Origin: Ligustrum vulgare
Lineage: Eukaryota > Streptophyta > Magnoliopsida > Lamiales > Oleaceae
NCBI GenBank assembly: GCA_963555705.1
Contig: OY743174.1
Location: 61,836,234-61,900,233, forward strand
Reading direction: 5' to 3'
DNA length: 64,000 nt
In this document: positions 49,019 through 57,862 of the stretch, piece by piece
Numbering within the stretch: position 1 is the first letter of the stretch
Layout: each line of letters starts with the position of its first letter
Program-made: the position numbers and the translations under genes
The notes under the pieces: model-generated
What the model saw: only the letters and a program-made list of their open reading frames with translations
What the model was told of the DNA's origin: nothing
The model's database searches: none

Positions 49019-52000
49019 GTGACCACTCTTGATCATGCTTATTCCTTAGTTCGAGATTACAAGTTGGTTACTAAACTTCCACATGGAAGGCATCGTGATG
49101 ATCGTCCTTCCGCCTCATCAGCCCCACCTCCTCCTATCCCCGTCAAGACCATTTTAGGACCCCCTCCACCTAAGATACCTCTTGCCTTAGACAACAGAGG
49201 CAAGGTTCCTGATAATTCCAGGACCCCTTCTCGTTTGCAGTGCTTCAACTGTAAGGGCTTCGGACATATCTCCTCCAGATGCCCGAGCCGAGCCTTAGTT
49301 ATTGAGGAACAGAGGGATGTTGTAGGTGAGCCATTAGAAGATCAAGTCTATGAGCCTAATCTTGAAGAGTTTGATGATTTGGATGATAATGAGGATACCT
49401 TATTGGGATGCATTCAGACCCTTCCTCCAGGTCTAGGTTCCGTGGCCCTAACTCCCGATACCTCTCGCCTAGGTGTCGTACGTTGTACCCTTACCCATCC
49501 TAAGGGCGTTGATGATTGGCGTCGTCACGCTATCTTTCACACTTATATCAAGATCAATGACAAGGGTTGTAAGATTATCGTGGATAGTGGGAGTTGCATT
49601 AACGCAGTATCTGTGGCTACGGTAGCCCGCCTTGGGTTGAAACCAGTCCCTCACCCTCAGCCATATACCGTCTCTTGGGTCGACACTTCTTCTATTGCTG
49701 TAAAAGAGCGTTGTCTGGTACCCATTCAGTTTCTTGAGTATAAGGATCATATATGGTGTGACGTCATTCCTATGGACGTTGGACATGTTATCCTCGGTCG
49801 CCCGTGGTTGTTTGATTTGGATGTGACTATCCATGGTCGATCAAACTCATGTTCCTTTGTCTTTAATGGAAAGAAAATCCACCTCAATCCGTTACCCCCT
49901 AAATCTCTTGAGTCACAGCAGGCCAAGAAAATTGGCGATCGGAAAGGATTACATGTGATTAGTCCTACAGAATTTGAGCGTACACTTGTGGACGACTCTA
50001 TCGTGTTTGTCGTGATTGTCATGGAAACCCCATCAGATTCTCCATTAGTGACCTCTGTAGAGACCCAATCTATTCTTCAAGAATTTCAAGATATCTTCCC
50101 TGACGACCTCCCTGACCTATTGCCTCCTTTACGGGATATCCAACATGCTATAGATCTTGTCCCAGGCTCATCTCTTCCAAACTTGCCTCATTATAGGATG
50201 AATCCTACTGAGCACGCCGAGCTCCAAAGGCAGGTGGGTGAACTCCTTCATAAAGGATTCATCCGCGAGAGTTTAAGTCCTTGTGCGGTTCCCGCTCTTT
50301 TGACACCTAAGAAAGATGGTTCTTGGAGGATGTGTGTTGATAGTCGTGCCATCAATAAGATCACTGTTAAATATCGCTTTCCAATTCCTCGACTTGATGA
50401 TATGCTGGATATGATGACCGGTGCCACGATCTTTTCCAAGATTGATTTAAAGAGTGGCTATCACCAGATTAGGATTCGCCCAGGGGACGAATGGAAGACA
50501 ACTTTTAAAACTAAGGATGGTCTTTACGAGTGGCTGGTCATGCCTTTTGGTTTAACAAATGCCCCTAGCACATTTATGAGGGTCATGACACAAGCCCTTC
50601 GGCCTTTCATGGGTAAATTCATTGTCGTCTATTTTGATGACATTTTGGTGTACAGCAAAACTAGGGAACAACATCGTGACCATCTCATGCAGGTTTGTTC
50701 TACACTTCGTGCAACAAGCATGTATGCTAATGTGAAGAAATGTTCTTTCTTCACTGATAGAGTTGTCTTCCTAGGCTTCATTGTGTCCGCAACAGGAGTT
50801 TGTGCTGACCCCGGAAAGATTCAGGCAATTGTAAGTTGGCCTGAACCTAAGACTTTACTTGACATTAGAAGCTTTCATGGGTTAGCTACTTTTTATCGTC
50901 GTTTCATCAAGGGGTTTAGCACGATCATGACTCCTATCATGGAGTGCATGAAGGGAGGAGAGTTTCATTGGACGCAGGAAACTGCCAAAGCCTTTAGGTT
51001 AATCAAAAGGCGCATGACCGAGGCTCCTGTTATGCGACTTCCTGACTTTTCCAAAGTTTTTGAGGTTGAATGTGATGCCTCAGGGGTAGGAATAGGGGGA
51101 GTCTTAAGTCAGGAACGTCATCCTATTGCTTACTTCGGTGAGAAATTAAACGATGCCAAACAACGGCACTCGACTTATGATAAGGAGTTGTACGCAGTTG
51201 TACAAGCTTTGCGCTATTGGCGTCATTACTTGTTTCCCCATGAATTTGTCCTCTATTCAGACCATGGGGCCCTTCGTTTCCTTAATTCCCAAAAACGTCT
51301 GAATTGTAGGCATGGGCGTTGGATCGAGTATTTAAAAGCCTATTCTTTTGTTTTGACACATAAGAAAGGCGTTGAAAACCAAGCAGCTGATGCTTTAAGT
51401 CGGCGCATCTCCCTTTTGTCCGTCATGAGTGTCAAGGTCATTGGTTTTGAAAGACTCAAGGAAGAGTACGAGTCATGTCCTGATTTCAAAAACATATTTC
51501 GGGGCTTGCAAAATGGTAATACGGATACGACTAATGGTTTCCGTCTCGAGGGGGGCTATCTTTTTAGATCCAATAGGTTGTGTATCCCTAGGACTTCAGT
51601 GAGAGACTTTATAATTTGGGAAAGTCATGCGGGCGGTCTGGCAGGGCACTTTGGGCGTGATAAGACCATTGAGGAAATCGAACGTCAATTCTATTGGCCC
51701 CGTTTGAAGACAGATGTGGCTAAGATAGTTGGCTCGTGCAACACCTGTCAACGAGCCAAGCAACAGAGGCAGAACACAGGTCTTTACACTCCTCTTCCAG
51801 TCCCCAGTTGTCCTTGGCAAGATGTTAGTATGGATTTCGTGTTAGGGTTACCACGCACTCCAAAGAAGCATGACTCTATTTTCGTTGTGGTGGATCGCTT
51901 CTCGAAAATGGCGCACTTCATTCCTTGTAGCAAAACTTCTGATGCTTCTAAAATCGCCAAGTTATATTTTCATGAGATCGTCAAGTTGTATGGTCTCCCT

Positions 52001-52666
52001 AAGACCATTGTCCCAGATAGGGATGTTCGTTTCACAAGCCATTTTTGGAGAACCCTATGGTGTATGGTTGGAACAAAATTGAAATTTTCTACTGCATACC
52101 ATCCACAAACTGATGGTCAGACTGAGGTTGTCAATCGCAGCCTTGGTAATCTTCTAAGATGTCTGGTCCAGGAAAATCTTAGGAATTGGGACTTGATACT
52201 CCCTACAGCCCAACTTGCATATAATAGTTCAGTGAATCGGTCCATAGGCATGAGCCCTTTTGAAGTTGTTCATGGTTATAAACCTAGGAAGCCATTAGAT
52301 CTTATTCCCATGTCCCCACATGCTAGTGTGTCTATGTCAGCTGAAGCATTTGTCCAACATCTTCATGATTTGCATATTGAGATCAATAAACAACTTGAAG
52401 CGAGTAATGCATCATATAAACTTCGAGCTGATTTGCATAAACGACATGTTGAATTTAATATTGAGGATTATGTTATGATTCGAATTAGACCGGAGCGGCG
52501 TCTATCTGGATCCGCGTCCAAGTTGCAAGCTCGTAGTGCTGGTCCTTTTAAAATTTTAAAGCGTGTTGGTCCAAATGCATACTTGAAGCGAGTAATGCAT
52601 CATATAAACTTCGAGCTGATTTGCATAAACGACATGTTGAATTTAATATTGAGGATTATGTTATGA
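49019..52666 (+). CDS. pol: Chromovirus pol polyprotein
   Basis: An open 1,215-codon frame, a continuation of gag rather than an independent start. It begins with the gag tail and a zinc knuckle (CFNCKGFGHISSRC). The aspartic protease carries IIVDSGSCINAV. Reverse transcriptase has MPFGLTNAPSTF and YFDDILVYS. RNase H has FEVECDASGVGIGG. Integrase has an HHCC zinc domain ending CNTCQRAK and the core D (SMDFVLGLP), D (VPDRDVRF) and E (QTEVVNRS). All catalytic motifs are intact. The frame is thrown off near 52580 by an internal duplication, so the true C-terminus lies in the next frame. Confidence 0.93.
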   Translation: MTTLDHAYSLVRDYKLVTKLPHGRHRDDRPSASSAPPPPIPVKTILGPPPPKIPLALDNRGKVPDNSRTPSRLQCFNCKGFGHISSRCPSRALVIEEQRDVVGEPLEDQVYEPNLEEFDDLDDNEDTLLGCIQTLPPGLGSVALTPDTSRLGVVRCTLTHPKGVDDWRRHAIFHTYIKINDKGCKIIVDSGSCINAVSVATVARLGLKPVPHPQPYTVSWVDTSSIAVKERCLVPIQFLEYKDHIWCDVIPMDVGHVILGRPWLFDLDVTIHGRSNSCSFVFNGKKIHLNPLPPKSLESQQAKKIGDRKGLHVISPTEFERTLVDDSIVFVVIVMETPSDSPLVTSVETQSILQEFQDIFPDDLPDLLPPLRDIQHAIDLVPGSSLPNLPHYRMNPTEHAELQRQVGELLHKGFIRESLSPCAVPALLTPKKDGSWRMCVDSRAINKITVKYRFPIPRLDDMLDMMTGATIFSKIDLKSGYHQIRIRPGDEWKTTFKTKDGLYEWLVMPFGLTNAPSTFMRVMTQALRPFMGKFIVVYFDDILVYSKTREQHRDHLMQVCSTLRATSMYANVKKCSFFTDRVVFLGFIVSATGVCADPGKIQAIVSWPEPKTLLDIRSFHGLATFYRRFIKGFSTIMTPIMECMKGGEFHWTQETAKAFRLIKRRMTEAPVMRLPDFSKVFEVECDASGVGIGGVLSQERHPIAYFGEKLNDAKQRHSTYDKELYAVVQALRYWRHYLFPHEFVLYSDHGALRFLNSQKRLNCRHGRWIEYLKAYSFVLTHKKGVENQAADALSRRISLLSVMSVKVIGFERLKEEYESCPDFKNIFRGLQNGNTDTTNGFRLEGGYLFRSNRLCIPRTSVRDFIIWESHAGGLAGHFGRDKTIEEIERQFYWPRLKTDVAKIVGSCNTCQRAKQQRQNTGLYTPLPVPSCPWQDVSMDFVLGLPRTPKKHDSIFVVVDRFSKMAHFIPCSKTSDASKIAKLYFHEIVKLYGLPKTIVPDRDVRFTSHFWRTLWCMVGTKLKFSTAYHPQTDGQTEVVNRSLGNLLRCLVQENLRNWDLILPTAQLAYNSSVNRSIGMSPFEVVHGYKPRKPLDLIPMSPHASVSMSAEAFVQHLHDLHIEINKQLEASNASYKLRADLHKRHVEFNIEDYVMIRIRPERRLSGSASKLQARSAGPFKILKRVGPNAYLKRVMHHINFELICINDMLNLILRIML

Positions 52667-52769
52667 TTCGAATTAGACCGGAGCGGCGTCTATCTGGATC
52701 CGCGTCCAAGTTGCAAGCTCGTAGTGCTGGTCCTTTTAAAATTTTAAAGCGTGTTGGTCCAAATGCATA
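52394..52769 (+). repeat. 188-bp exact tandem duplication in integrase
   Basis: CTTGAAGCGAGTAATGCATC starts at 52394 and again at 52582. The two 188-base copies look identical. As 188 is not a multiple of three, the frame shifts at the junction. Confidence 0.95.
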
Positions 52770-53202
52770 TGTCATTGATTTACCCTCACATTTTGGCTAC
52801 CACACTACCTTCAATGTTGAGGACTTAGTTGCATACAAAGGCCATTTTAACCCTTCTGATGATCCTTTTACACCTCCATCTGTTGACCCTCAACCCGAAC
52901 ATGTGGCCCCAACCTCAACCCAACCCACCACAGCACACAAAGATAAAATTAATGCTATTTTAGATGAACAGACTGTGTTGACCAAAGATGGAGAGATTCA
53001 ACGCTTCCTTGTTCGTTGGGTTGATCGCCCTGATTCTGATTGTACTTGGATTCCCCGGGAGACGCTTCAGCACATTGACCACGATTTATTGGAACATTAT
53101 AGGAGTCAACAGGATCTTCCATTGCTCGACTCACCACCCTTGCGTGTCTATAGGCGTCGCAAGAAGTTTGCTCAGCCGCTTAGTTTGTGGTTGGGAGTTT
53201 GA
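52621..53202 (+). CDS. Chromovirus integrase C-terminus and chromodomain
   Basis: The shifted continuation of pol. After the duplicated integrase stretch (VMIRIRPERRLSGSASKLQA, then GPFKILKRVGPNAYVIDLP) comes a chromodomain at about 52945-53110 (ILDEQTVL, FLVRWVDRPDSDCTWI, LLEHYRS) and a basic tail. Chromodomains steer chromovirus integration to marked chromatin. The first copy of the duplicated stretch in the pol frame is out of register with this part. Confidence 0.88.
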   Translation: MHKRHVEFNIEDYVMIRIRPERRLSGSASKLQARSAGPFKILKRVGPNAYVIDLPSHFGYHTTFNVEDLVAYKGHFNPSDDPFTPPSVDPQPEHVAPTSTQPTTAHKDKINAILDEQTVLTKDGEIQRFLVRWVDRPDSDCTWIPRETLQHIDHDLLEHYRSQQDLPLLDSPPLRVYRRRKKFAQPLSLWLGV

Positions 53203-53258
53203 CAGCATGCATATCACCCACTCGACAAGGTCGAGTTTTTGTCCCACCCCGGGAGAGT

Positions 53259-53522
53259 TGATGCGGACATCACATTTTGTTTAGACCTTTGCTGGGCCAA
53301 TTTTATTTTACATCTTTCTGTGGGCTTATGTATGGGCTTGGCCCAAACCCATTTTGAAATTAGGGTTACTCTACTATTTAAACTTGAATTGTAACTCTTT
53401 GGAAGGCAGATTATGAATGGAATAGTTTTGTGACCTCTCTCTCTTGCCCCCATCGTTCCCCTCCCCTCTCTTCTCTCTGTCTCTTCTCCTCTCTTGCTTT
53501 TCTTTTCACTAATGCTACATCA
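53259..53522 (+). repeat. 3' LTR of the chromovirus
   Basis: 264 bp, one T longer than the 5' LTR, otherwise the same. Preceded by the purine-rich CCGGGAGAGT and followed by AGGAA. Confidence 0.95.
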
Positions 53523-53527
53523 AGGAA

Positions 53528-54756
53528 GAGGAGGCAGGCTGTTTCTTTCCTAGTTTTGATTCTTTTCAGTTGGCAAATTTTGACCCAATAGCAATAAAGC
53601 CTAAGATTTAAGTAGACGTAAGACCTATAATTCAATTGCTTCCAATAAATCCAATCCCTCACGGCCTCAACGAACACTGCTGCCTCCTCTCCACCATAGC
53701 AGCACCTGTTCAATCGTTTTCGGAGATAGAAGGGGAAGAAGATGAATAAGTAGAGGTAGAAAGGATGGGGATTTTGTTGAGGAAGAGTAAAGAAGTTCTT
53801 GACCGCAACTGGTTAGTCGTTTTTCTTTTTGATTCAAATCTCCTTTCACTTGGGTCCACATGTTCCTTACAACCAAAACTATATTTTGTGGTCAAATTTA
53901 ATGGAACTAATCAAGGAGAAAGACTTAGGGTTCATACTAATTTAGGATGAATTATGAATAATGAAATATCCAATTAATTAGTGATCTAGATATAGAAATT
54001 CTTGGATATGGATTGTAAACCTGGGATTTCCTTTTGAATTAATTAGTTCGAGGATGTAATTCAAGGACGAAGCTGATTTATGGATGAATATTTCTATCTT
54101 TTTTAGATCATAGAATTTTGATTTTGAATGTTGTGAAAACGTTTTCGCAATTATAGGATTTTGATTATGGAAAAAATAACATTTTAGATGATGTGGACAT
54201 AATTTAATGGGCACTTGCCACGTGGAGATTATAGTCCAATTCATAATTTAATGGCCACTTGCCACGTGGAGATTATAGTCCAATAAGGAAACAGAACTGT
54301 CTTTTCCTCCTCACCTACTTTAGGACACAGAAAATCGAACATTCTCATCCAAAAAAAAATTCGATGCTTGATCTTGCTCACAGACCTCTTCCGAGGCTAA
54401 AATAACAAACTAACTGAATTGGCACTGAACCAAATCAAACAAAGAGGTCCAGTTAATTAGTTTCAGAGGGCTGATTCAACTTCCCCATCCCAAATTCCAA
54501 TTCAGTAAACAATTAAACTAATCAGAGCAACAGAATGTGAGAATCTCCAATGTGATCACCATTCCATACTTCTGGTCATAAATTTTCTCATAATGACGGG
54601 GCCCGAACAAATGTTTCAACATGTGTAATGTGATGTCAACCACACAGGTTTTTTTCAAAAGATGTTTCAAACTTATTTAGTACTCCATGTTTTCCTGTAT
54701 GGCAAACAAGGTCTCTACTACCACATGTAAAGCAAGATTCTTATATGAATACTCAC
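53528..54756. other. Right part of the aldo-keto reductase last intron
   Basis: No gene seen. A direct repeat AATTTAATGGSCACTTGCCACGTGGAGATTATAGTCCAAT occupies 54201-54285 in two copies, each with the palindromic GCCACGTGG-type G-box core. Confidence 0.55.
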
Positions 54757-55114
54757 CTGGAATAGGTATAACATCATCTCCTTGATGAAGAACCCATGCA
54801 AGAGCAAGTTGAGCAGGAGTGCATCCATGCTTCTTAGCCAACGCTTCTATACGAAAATAAATGGCTTTGTTCTTATCAAAGTTCTGTCCTGTAAACCTTG
54901 GGAGATATTCCTGATGGTATGAAATTTACGAAACCATTCAGCTAGTAGAATAAATTAATAAATGACGAGACTTCTATTTTAAAAGATGAAAATGAAAAGA
55001 TATATATGCATATATACCAATGAACTATTTGGAGGCACGCTTTCCACTATGGCCTTTCCAGCAAAAAATCCTCGGCCTACTGGACTGTATGGAACAATTC
55101 CGATCCCAAGTTCC
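54757..55114 (-). CDS. Aldo-keto reductase exons 5 and 6
   Basis: Exon 55114-55018 encodes ELGIGIVPYSPVGRGFFAGK ... VPPNSSL. Exon 54910-54757 encodes YLPRFTGQNFDKNKAIYFRI ... HQGDDVIPIPG. Intron 55017-54911 has GTATAT and CAG borders. The upstream acceptor at 55115 leaves a phase 2 start (single G before GAA). Confidence 0.88.
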
Positions 55115-55498
55115 CTAATCACCCATTCCAAAAGGAAAAATCTTATATCAGAGAATAATCAATGAACAGGAAAGATATAATACATACCATGAAGCATAGT
55201 AGTATAGAGAAAATTTACCAGAATGTTCCAACAATGGCATTGATAAAAGGAGGATACTTCTAGTATTCTAATTAAAAACACACTGTCCAATAAACTAACT
55301 GAGACTGAAGTTTAATCTATTAAACATACAATGTTAACATCAAGAAGAAATGTTCGAAAATAGGAGTAGTGAATTGCAATAATAACCCCAGGAGGAAAAA
55401 GACGTTAAGTACTTTATGTACAGAAAAATTAATTTGAAATGCAAACATCTGCTTATAAGTTCCCACTTGCAATTTGCCAAAATGTTCACCAAAAATGT

Positions 55499-56023
55499 AA
55501 GGCCTCGTTCTCTTTACTGTTCTCAGTCCGTTTTGAGTTTTCGATTTTTGGAAATATCGAAAACGCTTTCACTTTGCCAATTTTCAGAAACGCGTTTTCC
55601 AAAACATTAAAAAAAATACAAAGGAAACTCAAAACGAGTTTATAGCGTTTTGGATATTTTGTGTTAAAAAGTCCAAAACGACTAAAACGCGCGTTTTGGA
55701 TTTTTTTTTTTTTTTGAGACACTTCCTTCACTTGAAGTTTTTATATTATTTTGCCATTATATATCCATGTTAAATTTTTATTTTTTTTTATTTTTATTTT
55801 TTGTAATTTTTTTATTTATTATTATTATTTTTTAAATGTTCACTTCCTTCGCTTGAAGTTCTTATATTATTTTGTCATTATATATAGATCCATGTTAAGA
55901 TTTTTTATTTTATTTATTTTTTTGTAAATTTTTTTTATTTTTACTTTTTATTTTTTGTAAAAATGAAACACTTCATCACTTGAAGTTCTTATGTTATTTT
56001 GCCATTATATATAAATCAATTTT

Positions 56024-56066
<43 letters not shown>

Positions 56067-56611
56067 TAAATTTTTTTTTTTATTATTTTTTTTATTTTGT
56101 AAAAGTGAGACACTTCCTTCACTTGAAGTTCTTATGTTATTTTGCCATTATATAGATCCATGATAAGAATTTTTTATTTTTTTTTGTAATTTTTTATTTT
56201 TTGTTATTGCTATTATTTTTTTTTATATAATGTGAGACACTTCCTTCACTTAAAGTTCTTATATCATTTTGTCATTATATATAGATCCATGTTAAGATTT
56301 TGTTGATATGGGGTTAAATTTTTGTTTAGCTGAAACAATATTAATGATGAATTTATTGACATAGAGAACTAACTGATTTATTAACATTAAAAATATTGTA
56401 ATTCAACAAATCAACCATTTTTTATATATAAAATATCACAAAATAAATATATCAAAAAATTACAAAATAAACGCATTTTTCAATTTTCTATTTTTGAAAA
56501 CAGTTTTTCAAAATCACAAAGAGAAAATGTTTTAAATAATCTCAAAACAAACAATCAAAATCCAAAATTCAAAATAAAATCCAAAATCGAAATACAAAGA
56601 GAACGACTCAT
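55499..56611. mobile_element. Possible DNA element at the missing-exon site
   Basis: Ends CCTCGTTCTCTTT at the left and, inverted, GAGTCGTTCTCTTTG at the right. The interior is AT-rich with internal CAAAACG-type inverted pieces at both ends. No clear target duplication. It occupies the interval where the aldo-keto reductase exon is expected. Confidence 0.45.
55721..56305. repeat. Five-unit array with poly(T) spacers
   Basis: GACACTTCCTTCACTTGAAG, then TTCTTATATTATTTTGCC and ATTATATATAGATCCATG, recurs at about 55721, 55839, 55967, 56108 and 56232. The copies are separated by T/A-rich spacers of varying length, including a run of about 39 T's near 56028-56066. Confidence 0.88.
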
Positions 56612-56820
56612 AATATTTTGGACATTCACGATTACAACAGAAACAAGTGAGAAAATGAATACCTGCAACTCAAAAACAATTATTAACAAGATGAAAACAT
56701 ATTGATAGTGAAATGGGAAGCACGTTAAGTAAAACGAATGCAAGCCAAAAGAAAATAGTGTTATTTGGGCACTAATCAAAATGGATGTCATTTTTAACAA
56801 ATATATGTAAAAGTACTCAC

Positions 56821-57323
56821 AGTCTCTTCAATAGGTATGGTAGTATCAATTCGATGTATGTAGTAAAGATCAATGTAGTCCACATCAAGAAGCTTTAGGC
56901 TAGCCTCACAGCAAGAGCGGACATATTCAGGAGATCCTTTTATTATAATTTGGGAAGCACCGATTTCAACTATACCAAACTTTGTAGCTAATTGAATCTT
57001 TTCTCGAGGTAATTGTTTTAATGCCTGCAATTTATATGACACAAAAACTAAAGGTATATTAATTAACTGAAGAAACAACTCAGAGAAAAAAATTTCCAAA
57101 TTTAAAGTTTGTAACATTAGTTTCCATGGTAACTAACAGAAAAACTATCTACCTTCCCGACCAAGTACTCGTTGGCATGGTTCGCACCATAAATATCTGA
57201 TGTGTCCAAAAATGTAACTCCTTTATTAAATGCCTCTTTGATTATTGCAATTCCTTCCTCCTCAGGAATAGGAGAGTTGTAGTTTCCAGTAAGCCCCATA
57301 CAACCATAGCCTAACTTTGATAC
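56821..57323 (-). CDS. Aldo-keto reductase exons 2 and 3
   Basis: Exon 57323-57153 encodes VSKLGYGCMGLTG ... FLDTSDIYGANHANEYLVGK. Exon 57024-56821 encodes ALKQLPREKIQLATKFG ... LDVDYIDLYYIHRID ... IPIEET. Together they carry all four catalytic residues. Both exons are multiples of three with GTAGAT and GTGAGT donors. Confidence 0.9.
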
Positions 57324-57371
57324 CTGAGAGCAAAAACATATTTCACTGGGTGATGTAATGAGATTTCAGAA

Positions 57372-57744
57372 TGTTGAGCTCCCAAGCTCCTTTTCACAGA
57401 TTGAAGAAGAAGACCCAGCACAAGAAGAATGTCCAGCAAGAACGATCCCAGCAGCCTTGTTCTTATTCCTTGTTTGAGCTCAGTTTATGACCACTTAAAC
57501 ACACCGGAACATGGCACCGTCGTCCTCGAGAAATGGCAACCGGATCTAGGTTCGCCGGAGGTAGCAAGATTTCGCCGGAGATATTGGACCTCTCCCACTT
57601 CTACCTCTCCACCCAAGAATGTGCCAAGTCTCTTTGAAACAAGAAAGGTTTCCCCCTCTTATTCAAAATTCAAATCCCATGGGTAAGTGAAGTCTCAATC
57701 ATAGGGTGCCATGTGGATTAAGTGGACCACCACTATATTCCACA
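57372..57744 (-). repeat. 3' LTR of the copia element
   Basis: 373 bp. On the minus strand it starts TGTGGAATATAG and ends GGAGCTCAACA. Differs from its partner at TTATTCC/TTGTTCC and CATGGGTAAG/CATGGATAAG. Confidence 0.95.
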
Positions 57745-57862
57745 AATCTTCACCTTGGGCCACCTTAATCCATTACCAATTTCTCCGGTTACAAGTACTA
57801 TCCATGTGTGTGTGGTCTAATAAATCATCATCGCTCACTCCAGCCAAGTACCTGCAAAACAA

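Larger units (their letters stand above)
46780..53522 (+). mobile_element. Young Ty3/gypsy chromovirus
   Basis: A 6.7-kb element with LTRs at 46780-47042 and 53259-53522, differing by a single 1-base indel. It has a perfect 5-bp target duplication AGGAA (46775-46779 and 53523-53527) and the initiator-Met primer site TGGTATCAGAGC right after the left LTR. Order gag, protease, reverse transcriptase, RNase H, integrase, chromodomain. Short LTRs and the chromodomain suggest a Reina-like chromovirus. gag holds a stop and a frameshift, and the integrase end has a 188-bp tandem duplication. It lies within the last intron of the aldo-keto reductase gene, in opposite orientation to it. Confidence 0.93.
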
